Below, piece by piece: positions 7,822-17,600 of a stretch of 64,000 nucleotides of DNA. The notes beneath the pieces are model-generated. The model did no database searches. It saw only the letters and a list, made by a program, of their open reading frames with translations, and was not told where the DNA came from. How positions within the stretch are numbered: the stretch's first letter is position 1; the number at the start of each line of letters is the position of its first letter. A program made the position numbers and the translations under genes. Location of the stretch: NCBI GenBank assembly GCA_964356315.1, contig CAYHHA010000005.1:1-64000 (forward strand), in the 5' to 3' direction. Source of the stretch: CAYGFH01 sp964356315. Its GTDB lineage: Bacteria; Patescibacteriota; Microgenomatia; UBA10105; UBA927.

Positions 7822-8832
7822 TCATAAGGCTTGATATCTTTGGGACGTGGTGTAGTGTGTGGGGAACGCCAGATGCATAGACCATTCAAAGTAACTGCGT
7901 ATCACAGTTTTCTGCAGTCGTTCGGGAGTTTCAGGATCATCTGTGTCTTTTGCATAAGAGGCGGGGCAACCCGTTGTGACGCTTCTGGGCGTATGCTCAA
8001 GAGCAGGGAGGCCACCATCTAGCTGTATACCGTATACCATGGATCTATTGAGCGTAATTTTATAGGAATTTTCATGGGGAGCAAAATGGAAATAGTCAGG
8101 ATTGAGCTCATCGTGTTGTATATCCTGATAGAGTTGATTAATAATAGTTGCAGATATCTCTTTATGCATATGGATAAACGGTGAGAATGTTCCATAGGAT
8201 TGTTCAATAATAGGGATTAGATATGATGGGTCGGTCGAAAGATCATTTTCCTCGCAGTATCGGTGAGCCAAAGCCATACTGCCCCACAAGAGGTTTGACG
8301 CAGTCCCAACACCTCGGGAAATAAAAGAATCTGCTGTATCTCCTCCCGTCATGTTGTGTCGGGCACCAAACGCTATGAGTGTCAGATAATAGTGATATGC
8401 CTGATCCAGCGCATTCCATTTCATACTGTCTGTATGAAGTCGGGAAGTTCGTGCAGTATTCAGAGAAAACAACGCGGTATCGAGAACCCCCTGTGTATAT
8501 CGCTTCTTTTGCATATAGGTGCCATATTCTATTCCGTCAGGCGCCGATTCACGCTGTCCTCTGGACAGTTTCCACATTTCCCCAGTCCAGATGGCTATAA
8601 GAGCATTTCTATCTTCTTTTGCCATGTCCCAGAGATCATGCGCAATACGAAATCCTGCAAAGTCATTCACCGATGGATCGGTGGGGTCGATATAGGTTTC
8701 AAACAGGGTTTCAACCGGCACTTTAGGCATCCAAGTTCCTTGTTCAATCGATTTGATGCTCGGGACAAGAGATGCTCTCTCCATTGCCCGTCTCATCGCC
8801 ATATCAAACTTGTTTTTCCCGGTCTCATACAT
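7822..8832 (-). CDS. Hypothetical protein, mostly helical
   Basis: A 336-residue soluble protein that I do not recognise. It is rich in aromatic and helical segments and has no signal peptide or obvious catalytic motif. The start is supported by an extended -10 box (TGATATAAT in reverse, 8841-8846) 8 nt before the ATG, set in the inverted repeat GTTTGAT-TAT-ATCAAAC that could also be an operator. It ends about 50 bp before the promoter of 7517-7768. Confidence 0.65.
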   Translation of the reverse strand: MYETGKNKFDMAMRRAMERASLVPSIKSIEQGTWMPKVPVETLFETYIDPTDPSVNDFAGFRIAHDLWDMAKEDRNALIAIWTGEMWKLSRGQRESAPDGIEYGTYMQKKRYTQGVLDTALFSLNTARTSRLHTDSMKWNALDQAYHYYLTLIAFGARHNMTGGDTADSFISRGVGTASNLLWGSMALAHRYCEENDLSTDPSYLIPIIEQSYGTFSPFIHMHKEISATIINQLYQDIQHDELNPDYFHFAPHENSYKITLNRSMVYGIQLDGGLPALEHTPRSVTTGCPASYAKDTDDPETPERLQKTVIRSYFEWSMHLAFPTHYTTSQRYQAL

Positions 8833-8911
8833 AGTGTTTGATTATATCAAACTAGATCATGTACCTGAAACACTAGACCTCAATATGCCATAATCCCTCT
8901 GCCACCACTGT

Positions 8912-9127
8912 ATGAATACAACGTCACGAATTTTCGTTCAAGTTCTTGAGGATTCGGCGGTAAAGCCGAAAGCAGAGGCGGTCGCCGTGGGTAGCGTATT
9001 TTCGTCGTTTCAATATGCGATCCGCAGATTTCTTTCAAAGTTCGCCAAAAAAGAGGTTACGGTTGCCTTTGAAGAGTCTCTGCGGCACTTGTCTTCCAAA
9101 GCGCAGAAGCGATATAAAAATGATTGA
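8912..9127 (+). CDS. Small basic hypothetical protein
   Basis: A 71-residue, Lys/Arg/Ala-rich protein with one amphipathic stretch (FSSFQYAIRRFLSKFAKK). A CATAAT box lies about 17 nt upstream of the ATG. The stop overlaps the start of a second tiny frame (9120-9200) in an ATGATTGA arrangement, which suggests translational coupling. The size and layout would fit a small two-gene module such as a toxin-antitoxin pair, but no family is recognised. Confidence 0.4.
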   Translation: MNTTSRIFVQVLEDSAVKPKAEAVAVGSVFSSFQYAIRRFLSKFAKKEVTVAFEESLRHLSSKAQKRYKND

Positions 9128-9200
9128 AGATAGTAAAAACGGAAAAAATGTTACAAAAGCGGGATCGTTGGATGAATTATTTTCATATCTACGTTTATGA
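9120..9200 (+). CDS. 26-residue small ORF coupled to the preceding gene
   Basis: MIEDSKNGKNV followed by TKAGSLDELFSYLRL, overlapping the previous stop by 8 nt (ATGATTGA). The composition is protein-like, but the length makes it uncertain. The same overlap occurs at 29147-29154. Confidence 0.3.
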   Translation: MIEDSKNGKNVTKAGSLDELFSYLRL

Positions 9201-9713
9201 AAGTGAAATAACCGGAGATATTCGAGTCGTATATAATATCTATGATGATATAGCCTACTTTGAAGACATGGGCACGCACAATCAAGTGTGCTAATCTCGC
9301 TTCGGTATTTTTGGAGAAACAGAAAGGGGAGTAGGGAAAAACCCGATGATGGTTTTTATCTTTCGAACCTGTCGAGATGTCACTCTTATTGTTGGTGGGA
9401 CTTATTATTTTTGCACCCATAAGCCCGAAACTCGCAGCCCTTCAGCCATTAGCCTGTATCCGCAATCCACTATCCAAAATCGTTTACTGTTTATTGCCTG
9501 TCCGCCGATGAGGTTGGTCTGTAATCCAGGATCCATAATCCAATATCACTTTGTTAATTTGTTAGTTCCTCGTTTCGCCCTTTTGGGCTCATCAGTACCG
9601 GTGTTCACCGGTAGACGAGAGCCGAGAAAAAGAGAATTGTGTTGTGTAATGTTTAGCAAAAAATCTGCTAAAAATTCTACGACACTCGTCATAACTCACA
9701 TTACTGTGAATTA
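9201..9713. other. Gene-free region with satellite-like words
   Basis: No convincing gene on either strand. The region holds low-complexity words such as AATCCACTATCCAAAATCG, CCAGGATCCATAATCC and TTTGTTAATTTGTTAG, of the same style as the satellites at 22562, 25803 and 27070, and a short ACCGGTGTTCACCGGT palindrome at about 9597-9612. Confidence 0.5.
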
Positions 9714-9714
9714 T

Positions 9715-9754
9715 AAAAAACCAAACGCCTCAAAAAACTGGGCGAAGCGTTTGG
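9715..9754 (-). terminator. Rho-independent terminator of the VWA/tubulin operon
   Basis: On the minus strand the stem CCAAACGC...GCGTTTGG (9721-9754) is followed directly by six U (9715-9720). It lies 43 nt after the VWA gene stop, closing the minus-strand operon. Confidence 0.8.
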
Positions 9755-9796
9755 TCTATAGGATGGATAGAAATAGTTAGCAGTAGAAAAAACCTG

Positions 9797-11263
9797 CTAG
9801 GGCACCATTTGTTCAATGGTGGGCAGAGTGCCAATCTGCAATTTAAATGACGCAGCGTCAACTCCCGGTACGAATACCGTGACACGATAGAGCGACGTTC
9901 TTTGGCGGGCAATAGATGTGAATGTATCAACCAAACCCTCAATATTTGACGACTTGTATGTTCCGCCAACGGCGATAGTAAAGTCGCTGAGTACTTTGGA
10001 TTTGAATTTGTTACTTTCTATGCCCACAACGATGAGTGAGATGTCCGATCCACTGTAAACTTTGATCAGCCCATCTGATTTTATGGTGGAGGCGTTGTCA
10101 TCTCCGTCCGTCAAACCGACGACTAAATGCGGCTTATCGGGCGAATCTATCGTTGCCTCAAGCAATCCTTGCCAGAATGCTGTTCCACCGCCGTCACGCG
10201 CTTGGATTAATGCAATTTCAGCCAGCGCCTCGTCTGGGGTTACGTACGTTCCGGTAACCACTATCGAATCAACGAGGACTAGTCGAACAAGGGCGTTACT
10301 TGGCAGGCTGCTGACTAACGCCGATGATGCATTTATCGCATTTTCGATTGCCTGGCCTTTCATTGAGCCGGATTTATCAATAACCAAATCAACATGCAAA
10401 GGCTTAACAAGGTTTTTATAGCTCGTCACGCTAACATTTTGAACTGGCACCGGCTTTCCGTTGACCCACACGATGAAGTCAGTTGGCAAAAGGTCACCAA
10501 CATATTCCCCATTCGGTTGCTGCACCGAAATATCAAGGAACATGACGTCCGTGTTTGTATAGACGCTTGTAACTTCACCTATGCTTCCATCAGGCAACTC
10601 TCGCGGCGGGGCGATGTACTGGGGCGTGGGCGTGACTTCGATGATCTGCGTTCCGGCAAGATATGATTTTGCCAGAGCAGGGTCGATATTTTTGTCTTCA
10701 GCCCATTCTACCGCCTCATTCCATTTAGCCTTCGCCGCTGTTTCGTCGCCTTCATTACGGATAGTCAGACCCCAATCAACGAGCAAGTCATATTTCAACT
10801 TGATCAATTCGTCACGTTGTGTTTGAGGCATTTCTTTTTCAGCAAGGCGTGATTCGATCATCGGTATTTCTTTTTCAGGGTTCGCAGTGAGTTCAAGATC
10901 GTGTTTGAAAGTTTCGTACTCACGATCATAAAAATAATCATACGCCGGTGTAAGTTCTCCGACAGATGATGCTCCCCAGGCTAACCCTATTACCAAACCA
11001 ATGATCCCGATCATCCAAAGTATGCTGACGAGCGGATGTTCTTCATATGCTGCACGAACCTCATCAGCAGATGAAGTGCCGTCCTTGATGATTTTCTGAA
11101 TATCGTTTTCTCTCTTAACCTCAATAAGAGCGATGAAAACGACAACAAAAAGAATTGAAATGGTTGCCGCGATGATGTGATATCCATCGGGTTTTGATGC
11201 TATAGCCAGTAAATATGCTAAAGCACCGATCAGAATACCTAGAGTTCTAGTGAATGTCTTCAT
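9797..11263 (-). CDS. Membrane-anchored VWA-domain protein
   Basis: A 488-residue protein with three N-terminal membrane segments (about 7-23, 28-48, 78-98), a helical linker (about 105-205, with a TPR-like EAVEWAEDKNIDPALAKSYL stretch) and a von Willebrand factor A domain (about 290-470). The MIDAS metal site is complete: DKSGS at 296-300, a Thr in GGGT (361) and Asp in LTDGDD (386). VWA domains mediate metal-dependent protein contacts. The gene starts 7 nt downstream of the tubulin-like gene and a terminator follows it, so the two form one operon. Pairs of VWA proteins with divergent FtsZ/tubulin-like GTPases have been proposed to remodel membranes. The assignment of that role here is inference. 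Confidence 0.85.
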   Translation of the reverse strand: MKTFTRTLGILIGALAYLLAIASKPDGYHIIAATISILFVVVFIALIEVKRENDIQKIIKDGTSSADEVRAAYEEHPLVSILWMIGIIGLVIGLAWGASSVGELTPAYDYFYDREYETFKHDLELTANPEKEIPMIESRLAEKEMPQTQRDELIKLKYDLLVDWGLTIRNEGDETAAKAKWNEAVEWAEDKNIDPALAKSYLAGTQIIEVTPTPQYIAPPRELPDGSIGEVTSVYTNTDVMFLDISVQQPNGEYVGDLLPTDFIVWVNGKPVPVQNVSVTSYKNLVKPLHVDLVIDKSGSMKGQAIENAINASSALVSSLPSNALVRLVLVDSIVVTGTYVTPDEALAEIALIQARDGGGTAFWQGLLEATIDSPDKPHLVVGLTDGDDNASTIKSDGLIKVYSGSDISLIVVGIESNKFKSKVLSDFTIAVGGTYKSSNIEGLVDTFTSIARQRTSLYRVTVFVPGVDAASFKLQIGTLPTIEQMVP

Positions 11264-11270
11264 CTCTCAC

Positions 11271-13388
11271 CTAACTTTTGCGTTCGCATTTGATTTTTGT
11301 CAGGATCGCTTCTAATTCCTGGATGCCGGGCGCGCCTTTTACAACGGTCACTTCCATATCATCCGGGTTTTCCGCCAGTTTCTGATACGCAGAAAAATCT
11401 CCTGGCGACCAAATGTCTTCGATCTCACGAACTTTGAAGACTATAACGTGTACAATCGCAACAACGCCATCCACACCGCTCAATCGTGCCAGATTGAAAT
11501 CACAGTTTGCTTCGGTTGCTGCTGCATTGAGCGCCTCGAAAATATCGTCTGACGTGCGTGGCAATACCATGACAGAGCCGCGGTCTTTATCTTCGCGATT
11601 CACGCCACAGGGCCATGGGCTTTCCCGAGTTGGTTTACCTTCCATTAACGCATGGATGATGGCAACAGGAGTACTTGCCGAGGCTCCACTGACGAGCGCC
11701 AGACCTTTCAGGGATATTGCATCGATGACTTTCGGGCAGGCATTTTTGAATGCTACAAAAGAATCTTTCTGTACTGCCTTCATCATGCTTTCGAACGCTG
11801 CCCCAAGACCTCCATAGGTGAATACGTCTCCGTCTGCACCTTCTTCGTTCGCGATCTTCTGCAGCCACTCTTGTGCCTTCTCTATGTTCTTCATTAGAGA
11901 AGCGATCTCAGCATCTACCTTGGATATAGCGTTCTCGATTGCCAACAGATTGCCAGCTTCGGTTCGATAATTCATCTCCGATTTTTCAAGTTCTGGGAGA
12001 ATTTTACCGAGAGCCATCCCGATTTTCAACGGATTTGAGCCTATCGCTGCTGCTTTGGCTTTCAAGTTGCCATCAGACCATCTCTTGTCTACTTCCCAGC
12101 GCGCATCTTCAATCTTCTTATCGAATTCGACCTTTTTCTCTTTCGTTTTCTTGTCGAGACTCGTCTTAAGGGTTGAAAGCGCTGTTTTCAGTGCCCGCAG
12201 CCATTCAATGCGTTCGCGAAAGGATTCCATAGACTTGGGCGTAGTCGGGCTGATGACTGTATCAAGGGTTTGAGCCTCTTCCGCGCCTCGTTTGACCATG
12301 ATGGTCGAGTTAACGGAATACTTCCCTTCAAGTTGTGCATAAACATCAGCGGGTCTTGCTTGTCCAACGTGTTTGACCAACATTACCAAACCAGCGTGCT
12401 GACTTGGGGTGATGGGTTTTAAATTTGACGAAACCGTCAACGTTGGGATTGCAGCAGTAGCTTGCTCTGTAAGTAAACCATTCATTTCAGCCTGAGCGAG
12501 CATTGCAGCACAAGCATGAACATTCACCTTGCCGTCCATCATAAAGAATCGCAGAAACGTGGTGGTCAGCTTTCCGAGTTCATCGTTCTGGTGATTGTTT
12601 GGCATCGCGGTTGATAACGCCGTCACCAAATCTTCAGATGTCAGTGCCTGAGTTGCAGCGAGTTTGAAAACATTACGCTCTGCCGTCTTATCAAGAACCT
12701 GTGGCAGCTCATACACGTTTAAGGTGGAAATCACACGGTGACTGACCTGCTTGCCTAATACCCAGCCGAGGTCTCGTATGGTACCTACTGCATTGTTGAA
12801 ATTAATATGACTGCCAAGAGTCAGATATGTCTTTGCGCCAAGGCGTTGATTCTTCAGATGAATACTTGCAGATGTTTCGCTCAACAGAATATCAACGAGC
12901 CAATTCGCTAGCATATATCCAATCGCGCTTCCCGTGCCGCCAGAATTAGAGTTATCCACGTAAATGATCGCTTTCTTGAACGATCCGTCTGTGAGTAACT
13001 CTGCCTCGTCTTTTGCTTCGTGTAGCGTTCGCTTAATTTCTGCTTCACGAACGAGTGCGGCAATTTGACTGAGTGTCGGTCTTTGGGCAAAACCAGTAGC
13101 GGTGTCAGTGTTTCTTCGAACCAGAAGCTCAATTGCTGCGTCGAATTCAGTTCGGCGGGTGAGTTTTGAGCATAATTCGCCAACAGTTTCACCTGCGCTC
13201 AAAGCGATCTTGAACACGTTATCCGGAATATCCTTGAGTGGGATCAACGCGTCTGCACAGATGAAAACATCAACATCCACTGCGGATGAGTGCTCTGCAA
13301 CTGTTAATGCAGTTCCTCCAGCTCCAATGAGAAATGTGATCGTGTGCGGATCTCTTGTTACTTTCCTGCTGATTAATTGTGTTCGCAT
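11271..13388 (-). CDS. Tubulin/FtsZ-like GTPase with coiled coil
   Basis: A 705-residue protein. The N-terminus has a nucleotide-binding strand-loop IGAGGT (21-26), and residues 150-155 read GGTGSA, the tubulin/FtsZ T4 signature loop (GGGTGTG in FtsZ) at the expected spacing. This fits the divergent Tubulin_2-type bacterial families, not FtsZ itself. A charged coiled coil (about 386-510) follows, then an alpha-beta C-terminal part. It is probably a cytoplasmic GTPase that polymerises, with the VWA membrane protein as partner. GGAG lies 8 nt before the ATG. A 54-codon gene (13452-13616) and a long leader precede it. The gene style (Shine-Dalgarno, long leader) differs from the leaderless neighbours, hinting at transfer. 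Confidence 0.75.
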   Translation of the reverse strand: MRTQLISRKVTRDPHTITFLIGAGGTALTVAEHSSAVDVDVFICADALIPLKDIPDNVFKIALSAGETVGELCSKLTRRTEFDAAIELLVRRNTDTATGFAQRPTLSQIAALVREAEIKRTLHEAKDEAELLTDGSFKKAIIYVDNSNSGGTGSAIGYMLANWLVDILLSETSASIHLKNQRLGAKTYLTLGSHINFNNAVGTIRDLGWVLGKQVSHRVISTLNVYELPQVLDKTAERNVFKLAATQALTSEDLVTALSTAMPNNHQNDELGKLTTTFLRFFMMDGKVNVHACAAMLAQAEMNGLLTEQATAAIPTLTVSSNLKPITPSQHAGLVMLVKHVGQARPADVYAQLEGKYSVNSTIMVKRGAEEAQTLDTVISPTTPKSMESFRERIEWLRALKTALSTLKTSLDKKTKEKKVEFDKKIEDARWEVDKRWSDGNLKAKAAAIGSNPLKIGMALGKILPELEKSEMNYRTEAGNLLAIENAISKVDAEIASLMKNIEKAQEWLQKIANEEGADGDVFTYGGLGAAFESMMKAVQKDSFVAFKNACPKVIDAISLKGLALVSGASASTPVAIIHALMEGKPTRESPWPCGVNREDKDRGSVMVLPRTSDDIFEALNAAATEANCDFNLARLSGVDGVVAIVHVIVFKVREIEDIWSPGDFSAYQKLAENPDDMEVTVVKGAPGIQELEAILTKIKCERKS

Positions 13389-13451
13389 GGCTTATCTCCA
13401 GTTTGATTTAGATTTTTTTGAAAAACGATTTTGGACTCGAGAATTGTTAAT

Positions 13452-13616
13452 TCAGAGTTGACGACTGATCTCAGCAGCTGAACGCTTTATCTGAGACCCA
13501 GACTCCCGATGCCAGTAGCACTTCTTCACGACGTTTCCACGTCGATCCAATTTGCATTCGCATCGGTGATCTTTTTTCGGTATTTTTCTTTGATAAAAAT
13601 TTTGACTGTATACCAA
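13452..13616 (-). CDS. Small Cys/His protein upstream of the tubulin-like gene
   Basis: A 54-residue frame starting at TTG. The start is chosen because AGGAGGTGAT, a full-length match to the anti-Shine-Dalgarno, lies just upstream (13622-13631 in reverse). The protein is basic and has CEC and KKCYWH, i.e. three Cys and one His in a spacing (CxC-x11-CxxH) that could hold zinc. It ends 63 nt before the tubulin-like ATG on the same strand. The best ribosome-binding site in the window fronts this tiny gene, so it is likely translated. No family is recognised. Confidence 0.5.
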   Translation of the reverse strand: MVYSQNFYQRKIPKKDHRCECKLDRRGNVVKKCYWHRESGSQIKRSAAEISRQL

Positions 13617-14080
13617 AGAAATCACCTCCTTTTTTCCGATTTTTACCATTCTTCCCCTGTGTCTCTACTCTTATTTATTCGATTGTACGAACTCAACCCC
13701 CGTTGATAAATTCCATTTTTCGTGTCGTGTATCTGTTTTTCAATTTCCCCCAAACAATAAGCCCCCTTCAATATACGAGACGAACCGTGTGTACGAAAAA
13801 ATCATACACAGAGTTCGTCCCGTTATCTTCAGGAACTATAAGAGAATTGCCAATCACAGCAATCTGTATCTCTTTCTTATTTCTATTTTCTATTTCCTAT
13901 ATATTTCTCTTTTTCTCGGACTAATTGTATACATCACATAATCAGAACGATTGCAAAAAATGCAGCGCTCCAACTATCGATGTATAGGCAACATAATCCG
14001 ATAAAGATTATGTTGTTAAAGTGCAAAAATCTCTCGAATAATTAGAATGTCCCGCAAATGGGAAAGCAACTATTGGAGAG
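13617..14080 (-). other. Long 5' leader of the tubulin-like operon
   Basis: About 460 nt between the predicted transcription start (near 14080) and the small Cys gene, with no supported gene. It contains a clear hairpin at 13989-14015 (arms CAACATAATC / GATTATGTTG, 7-nt loop). Such a leader is unusual beside leaderless genes and may carry regulatory structure. Confidence 0.5.
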
Positions 14081-14086
14081 ATGTTT

Positions 14087-14115
14087 ACTATACTATAGGT
14101 TAGCTAGTTTGTCAA
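14087..14115 (-). promoter_or_regulatory. Promoter of the tubulin-like/VWA operon
   Basis: In reverse: TTGACA (14110-14115), a 17-nt spacer, TATAGT (14087-14092). The -35 is a perfect match and the spacing is optimal. It points towards 13616 and 13388 with no other gene between. Confidence 0.8.
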
Positions 14116-14613
14116 GTAGTACCGCTGATTTTTGAGGCTAAAATTGTTATTCTATATACAAATATGAGATTTTAGCATAAAACGAATGGTGCGCATCGAG
14201 ATATACTATCGGGTAATACGAATTTCTGAAAAATCACCCTATGTTTGCCAATAAGTAGTGAGATTCTTTACAGGCACATGTAGCTGAGTATTTTTATAAA
14301 ATATCCGGAAAAGAAGGGGAACCAGGGCAAATTCTGCCTCATTTGCTGCAAAAATGCACCATTTGATGCGCAGAATGCCTCAAATGCTGGAAAAATAGCT
14401 TTGATCATATGATGATTTTCTGCCTCAGTTGCGTAGTATTCTACTCTCAGTATCGCGTTAAATGAGGGTAGAAAAGGGGAATGGATACACTGCAAATCCA
14501 ATCCATTCCAAAAGTTGAGGCAAAAAAAGTTATATGGATGCTGATTCAGTGTTAACGATTAAAGACGTGGATTACACGACCGCACTTGAATGGTGAGTGA
14601 ATGATAATTTGTA
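14116..14613. other. Gene-free region
   Basis: Between the divergent promoters. It contains imperfect repeats of a CATTTGCTGC / CATTTGATGC / CAAATGCTGG type at about 14338-14395 but no supportable gene. The TACAAT box of the next gene is at 14614-14619. Confidence 0.4.
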
Positions 14614-14625
14614 TACAATAGTAGT

Positions 14626-17600
14626 ATGTCGGAGCACCGAGATCAAATATTATACGGTTCTGCTATTTTTACCCAAAGTCAAAGAGCCCTAGATTCTTTT
14701 ATCCCGTCGACTCGACCGGATGTTCTGCAGACACAATGGAAAAATAACCCAGACGAAATCGAAGCAATAAAATATTTTGAAAAAGTTATTCAAAGCGCTG
14801 GAAAAGACTGGAAGTCAGATATATCAGATTATGAGAAAATATCGCATGAAATAGCTTCTGTAACTATTAAGCCGTTGGATGTGATTTCTCGTTTATACCA
14901 TATCCTTGGCCAGGATCATCAATGGGAAGTGTTTATGCAGGATAAGAATGTAAAACATTCACCTAAGACTGCCATTTCTTTCTTAACATCTATTACCGGC
15001 TTTGAGGTGAATTTGCACCCAACTCAGATTCGATATCTTCGCGACTTAACAGAAATTTCGGTTAAATGTGAAATTGCCCGTTCAGCAGTTCCACCGCATA
15101 CTACTCGTCCTGTTCGGGAAGCACTCCTCGCTGAAACGATCCTAAAATCCCGCCTCGAAAAGAAATCTATCATTCCTCCCTCAGCTCTTGTAGATAGTAT
15201 CTCGGAAGAAGGATTTTTTTCAGAGTCTTACATACATTCTGTGATTCTTGATACAGTGACAACGACAGTGTTAGAAGATGAATACGCTCGGAAAAAATCT
15301 ATTTCTGATGTCTATAGTGATTCGAAAGAGAATGTGGATATTCATCTGATTCCTGTTTCGTGGAGGCGTGCCATTCGCATCGGAATATTGGGTGCTATGA
15401 CAATCTCTCTCGCCCCCACAGCGCTGTCGTATTTCATAACCTCAAAAGAACTGCAAAGCAAAACATTCGAACTCCTTGAATCAACTGAAATGGGAGATAT
15501 GTCTCCTGGGGATATATTCTGGACATCACTGAAGCAATCGTATGAAAGATCTCTGGAAAAAAGATACGGAAAAGGCTCGAATCCTGAAATCGATGCACTG
15601 CCTGAAAATAAAAATTATAAACCTATGGCAGGTATTATAAAAAACGGTCTCGATCTCTATATAGAAAGAACCGGAAAACAGCCATTTTTTGAAGTTGCAC
15701 CGGGGTATCAGGATGTATCGTACTATCGAACGGCAATAGCGTTCGATATTGGGAATATCCCTGGAATTTTAGGCTCAAAAATCACCAAAGAACAAGATTT
15801 TATCAGTTCTTTTTTTCCTCAGGAAATACAGCCTGATGTCCATAGTAGTTTGGAGTTAAATACAGATATTCAATATCAATTGGACATGAACATTTCTGAT
15901 GGAATCACCGATCGTGCAACTCTATTTAATTATCAACATCCAAATCATGAAGCTACCATCGTTGTTCAACAGTATTTCGCGGAAATTTCAAATTTTACAG
16001 AACACAGGAGTAAAGAAATTGGAGGTCCAATTTCAGCAAGTGAAATTTTCGAATACATATTAGAAAAAAACAATGGGGATATTCGAAAGTCCATGAGCGA
16101 TACATATAAGTTCTTAAAATACACTGCCAGATCTCACCGATTGGTATCGATGACCACGCAAGAGCAGGATTCTGTGTATTCAGAATGGTTATCCGTGTAT
16201 GTTCTCGATGAATATTCATACAAAAAAACACCATCGTACAATGATCTATATCTAGTGCTAAATCGAGATAAGGCATACTGTGATGCCGCAGGTTTGCAAT
16301 ATTGTAATAAAAACGAAAACCTGGGCAATGTGTTAGGAAATGGATATCATGATTGGGATCTGGCCTATTTGCCAACGATTATGCCACCTGAAGTTGCCGC
16401 AGATGCCTGGATGGCTAAATTCGTAAAGGGCAGATTATTGGAACAGGGAACGTCGAAATTGCAATCTGACTATCAGGTGATAGCTGACTTGCAAGAAATT
16501 CGAACGTTATTAGACGGATATTCAGGAAATAAAGAAATCACACAGACACAAAGACCTGACATAACTGTGTTGGCATACCCAATGCTCAATACTGAGCCTC
16601 AAAAAGTTCTAGAGCTTATGCATATTATTTCAAAGGAATTACTCCCTGAAAATATTTCCGATATTCAAGCTAGATTACTGGATGGTGAAAGTATCTATCT
16701 TCAAAAATCAAATGAGTATATTGCGCTGAGATCGCTTCAATCCGGTGATCCGAGTGGAAATTACATCACTGGATTTATTCGTATTTCAAGCTCAAATCAA
16801 GCTCCTCTGACGCCAGAGATGCTATCAAAGATATTTCAGTTGGGATCAGGGCGATATTTGGTTGGTACAAGCACTGTAGAATTTACCGTCGACGATGTAT
16901 TGCACGCACAACAGAATCTTATTGAATATCAAGGGTTGCTATTGCCAAACGTTACAGATCCTTCTCTTCAAGCTTCCGTGTTGGAACGGGCGTACGATAT
17001 GACAGTATTCTCAGATGGACTTGCTTTGGGAAGAATGGATATTCCTAAACAGCAACTCTCAGAATATTTAAATGCAAGATACCCTGGTTGGATAAAAGCA
17101 GGCTCGAGTATAGATCCTCTTGCTGTCCAGGATCTAAATGTATCAGGGGAATTGCCAGCGCAGGTTGTATATCCGGAAAATCTTGTGATATTGCCGGATG
17201 GTAGAATTCTACTTATTGTACCGACCCATTCAGGATCAGTGGACTTATCGGATGACAACGGAAATACAGTAGGGATTATTGAAGCTCATTCACTCCAAAA
17301 TATTAGAAGTATCGAAGCGTTAAAATCAGTATGGACAGACGTCCCAAACTCAAATTTCTTAGTTCCTTCTGATGTGTGGTTTAATTCAAGTCAAAAACAG
17401 ATGGAATTTATTATCAATAGGCTTATACATCAGTCACAACACTCATGGTCACTTCCTTCAGACGCCTCAAAGGTCCATGCGGATACCGTTGAGATTTCGA
17501 TGGATTGGTTAACGCAAAATGGTATTTACCTTGAGAGTGGAAGTGGTTCAAAAGCAATATTCAGGAAAAATACTATTCAACCTGTTTTTGTATTAAAAAA

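Noticed and set aside
9151..9420. 89-codon minus-strand frame
   Set aside because: Antisense to a small coupled frame and to satellite-like DNA; no start signals.
14268..14501. 77-codon minus-strand frame
   Set aside because: Covers imperfect CATTTGCTGC-type repeats, has no promoter or ribosome-binding site and an unusual composition.
14534..14596. 20-codon plus-strand frame before the large envelope gene
   Set aside because: Too short, with no upstream signals; could be a remnant but cannot be supported.
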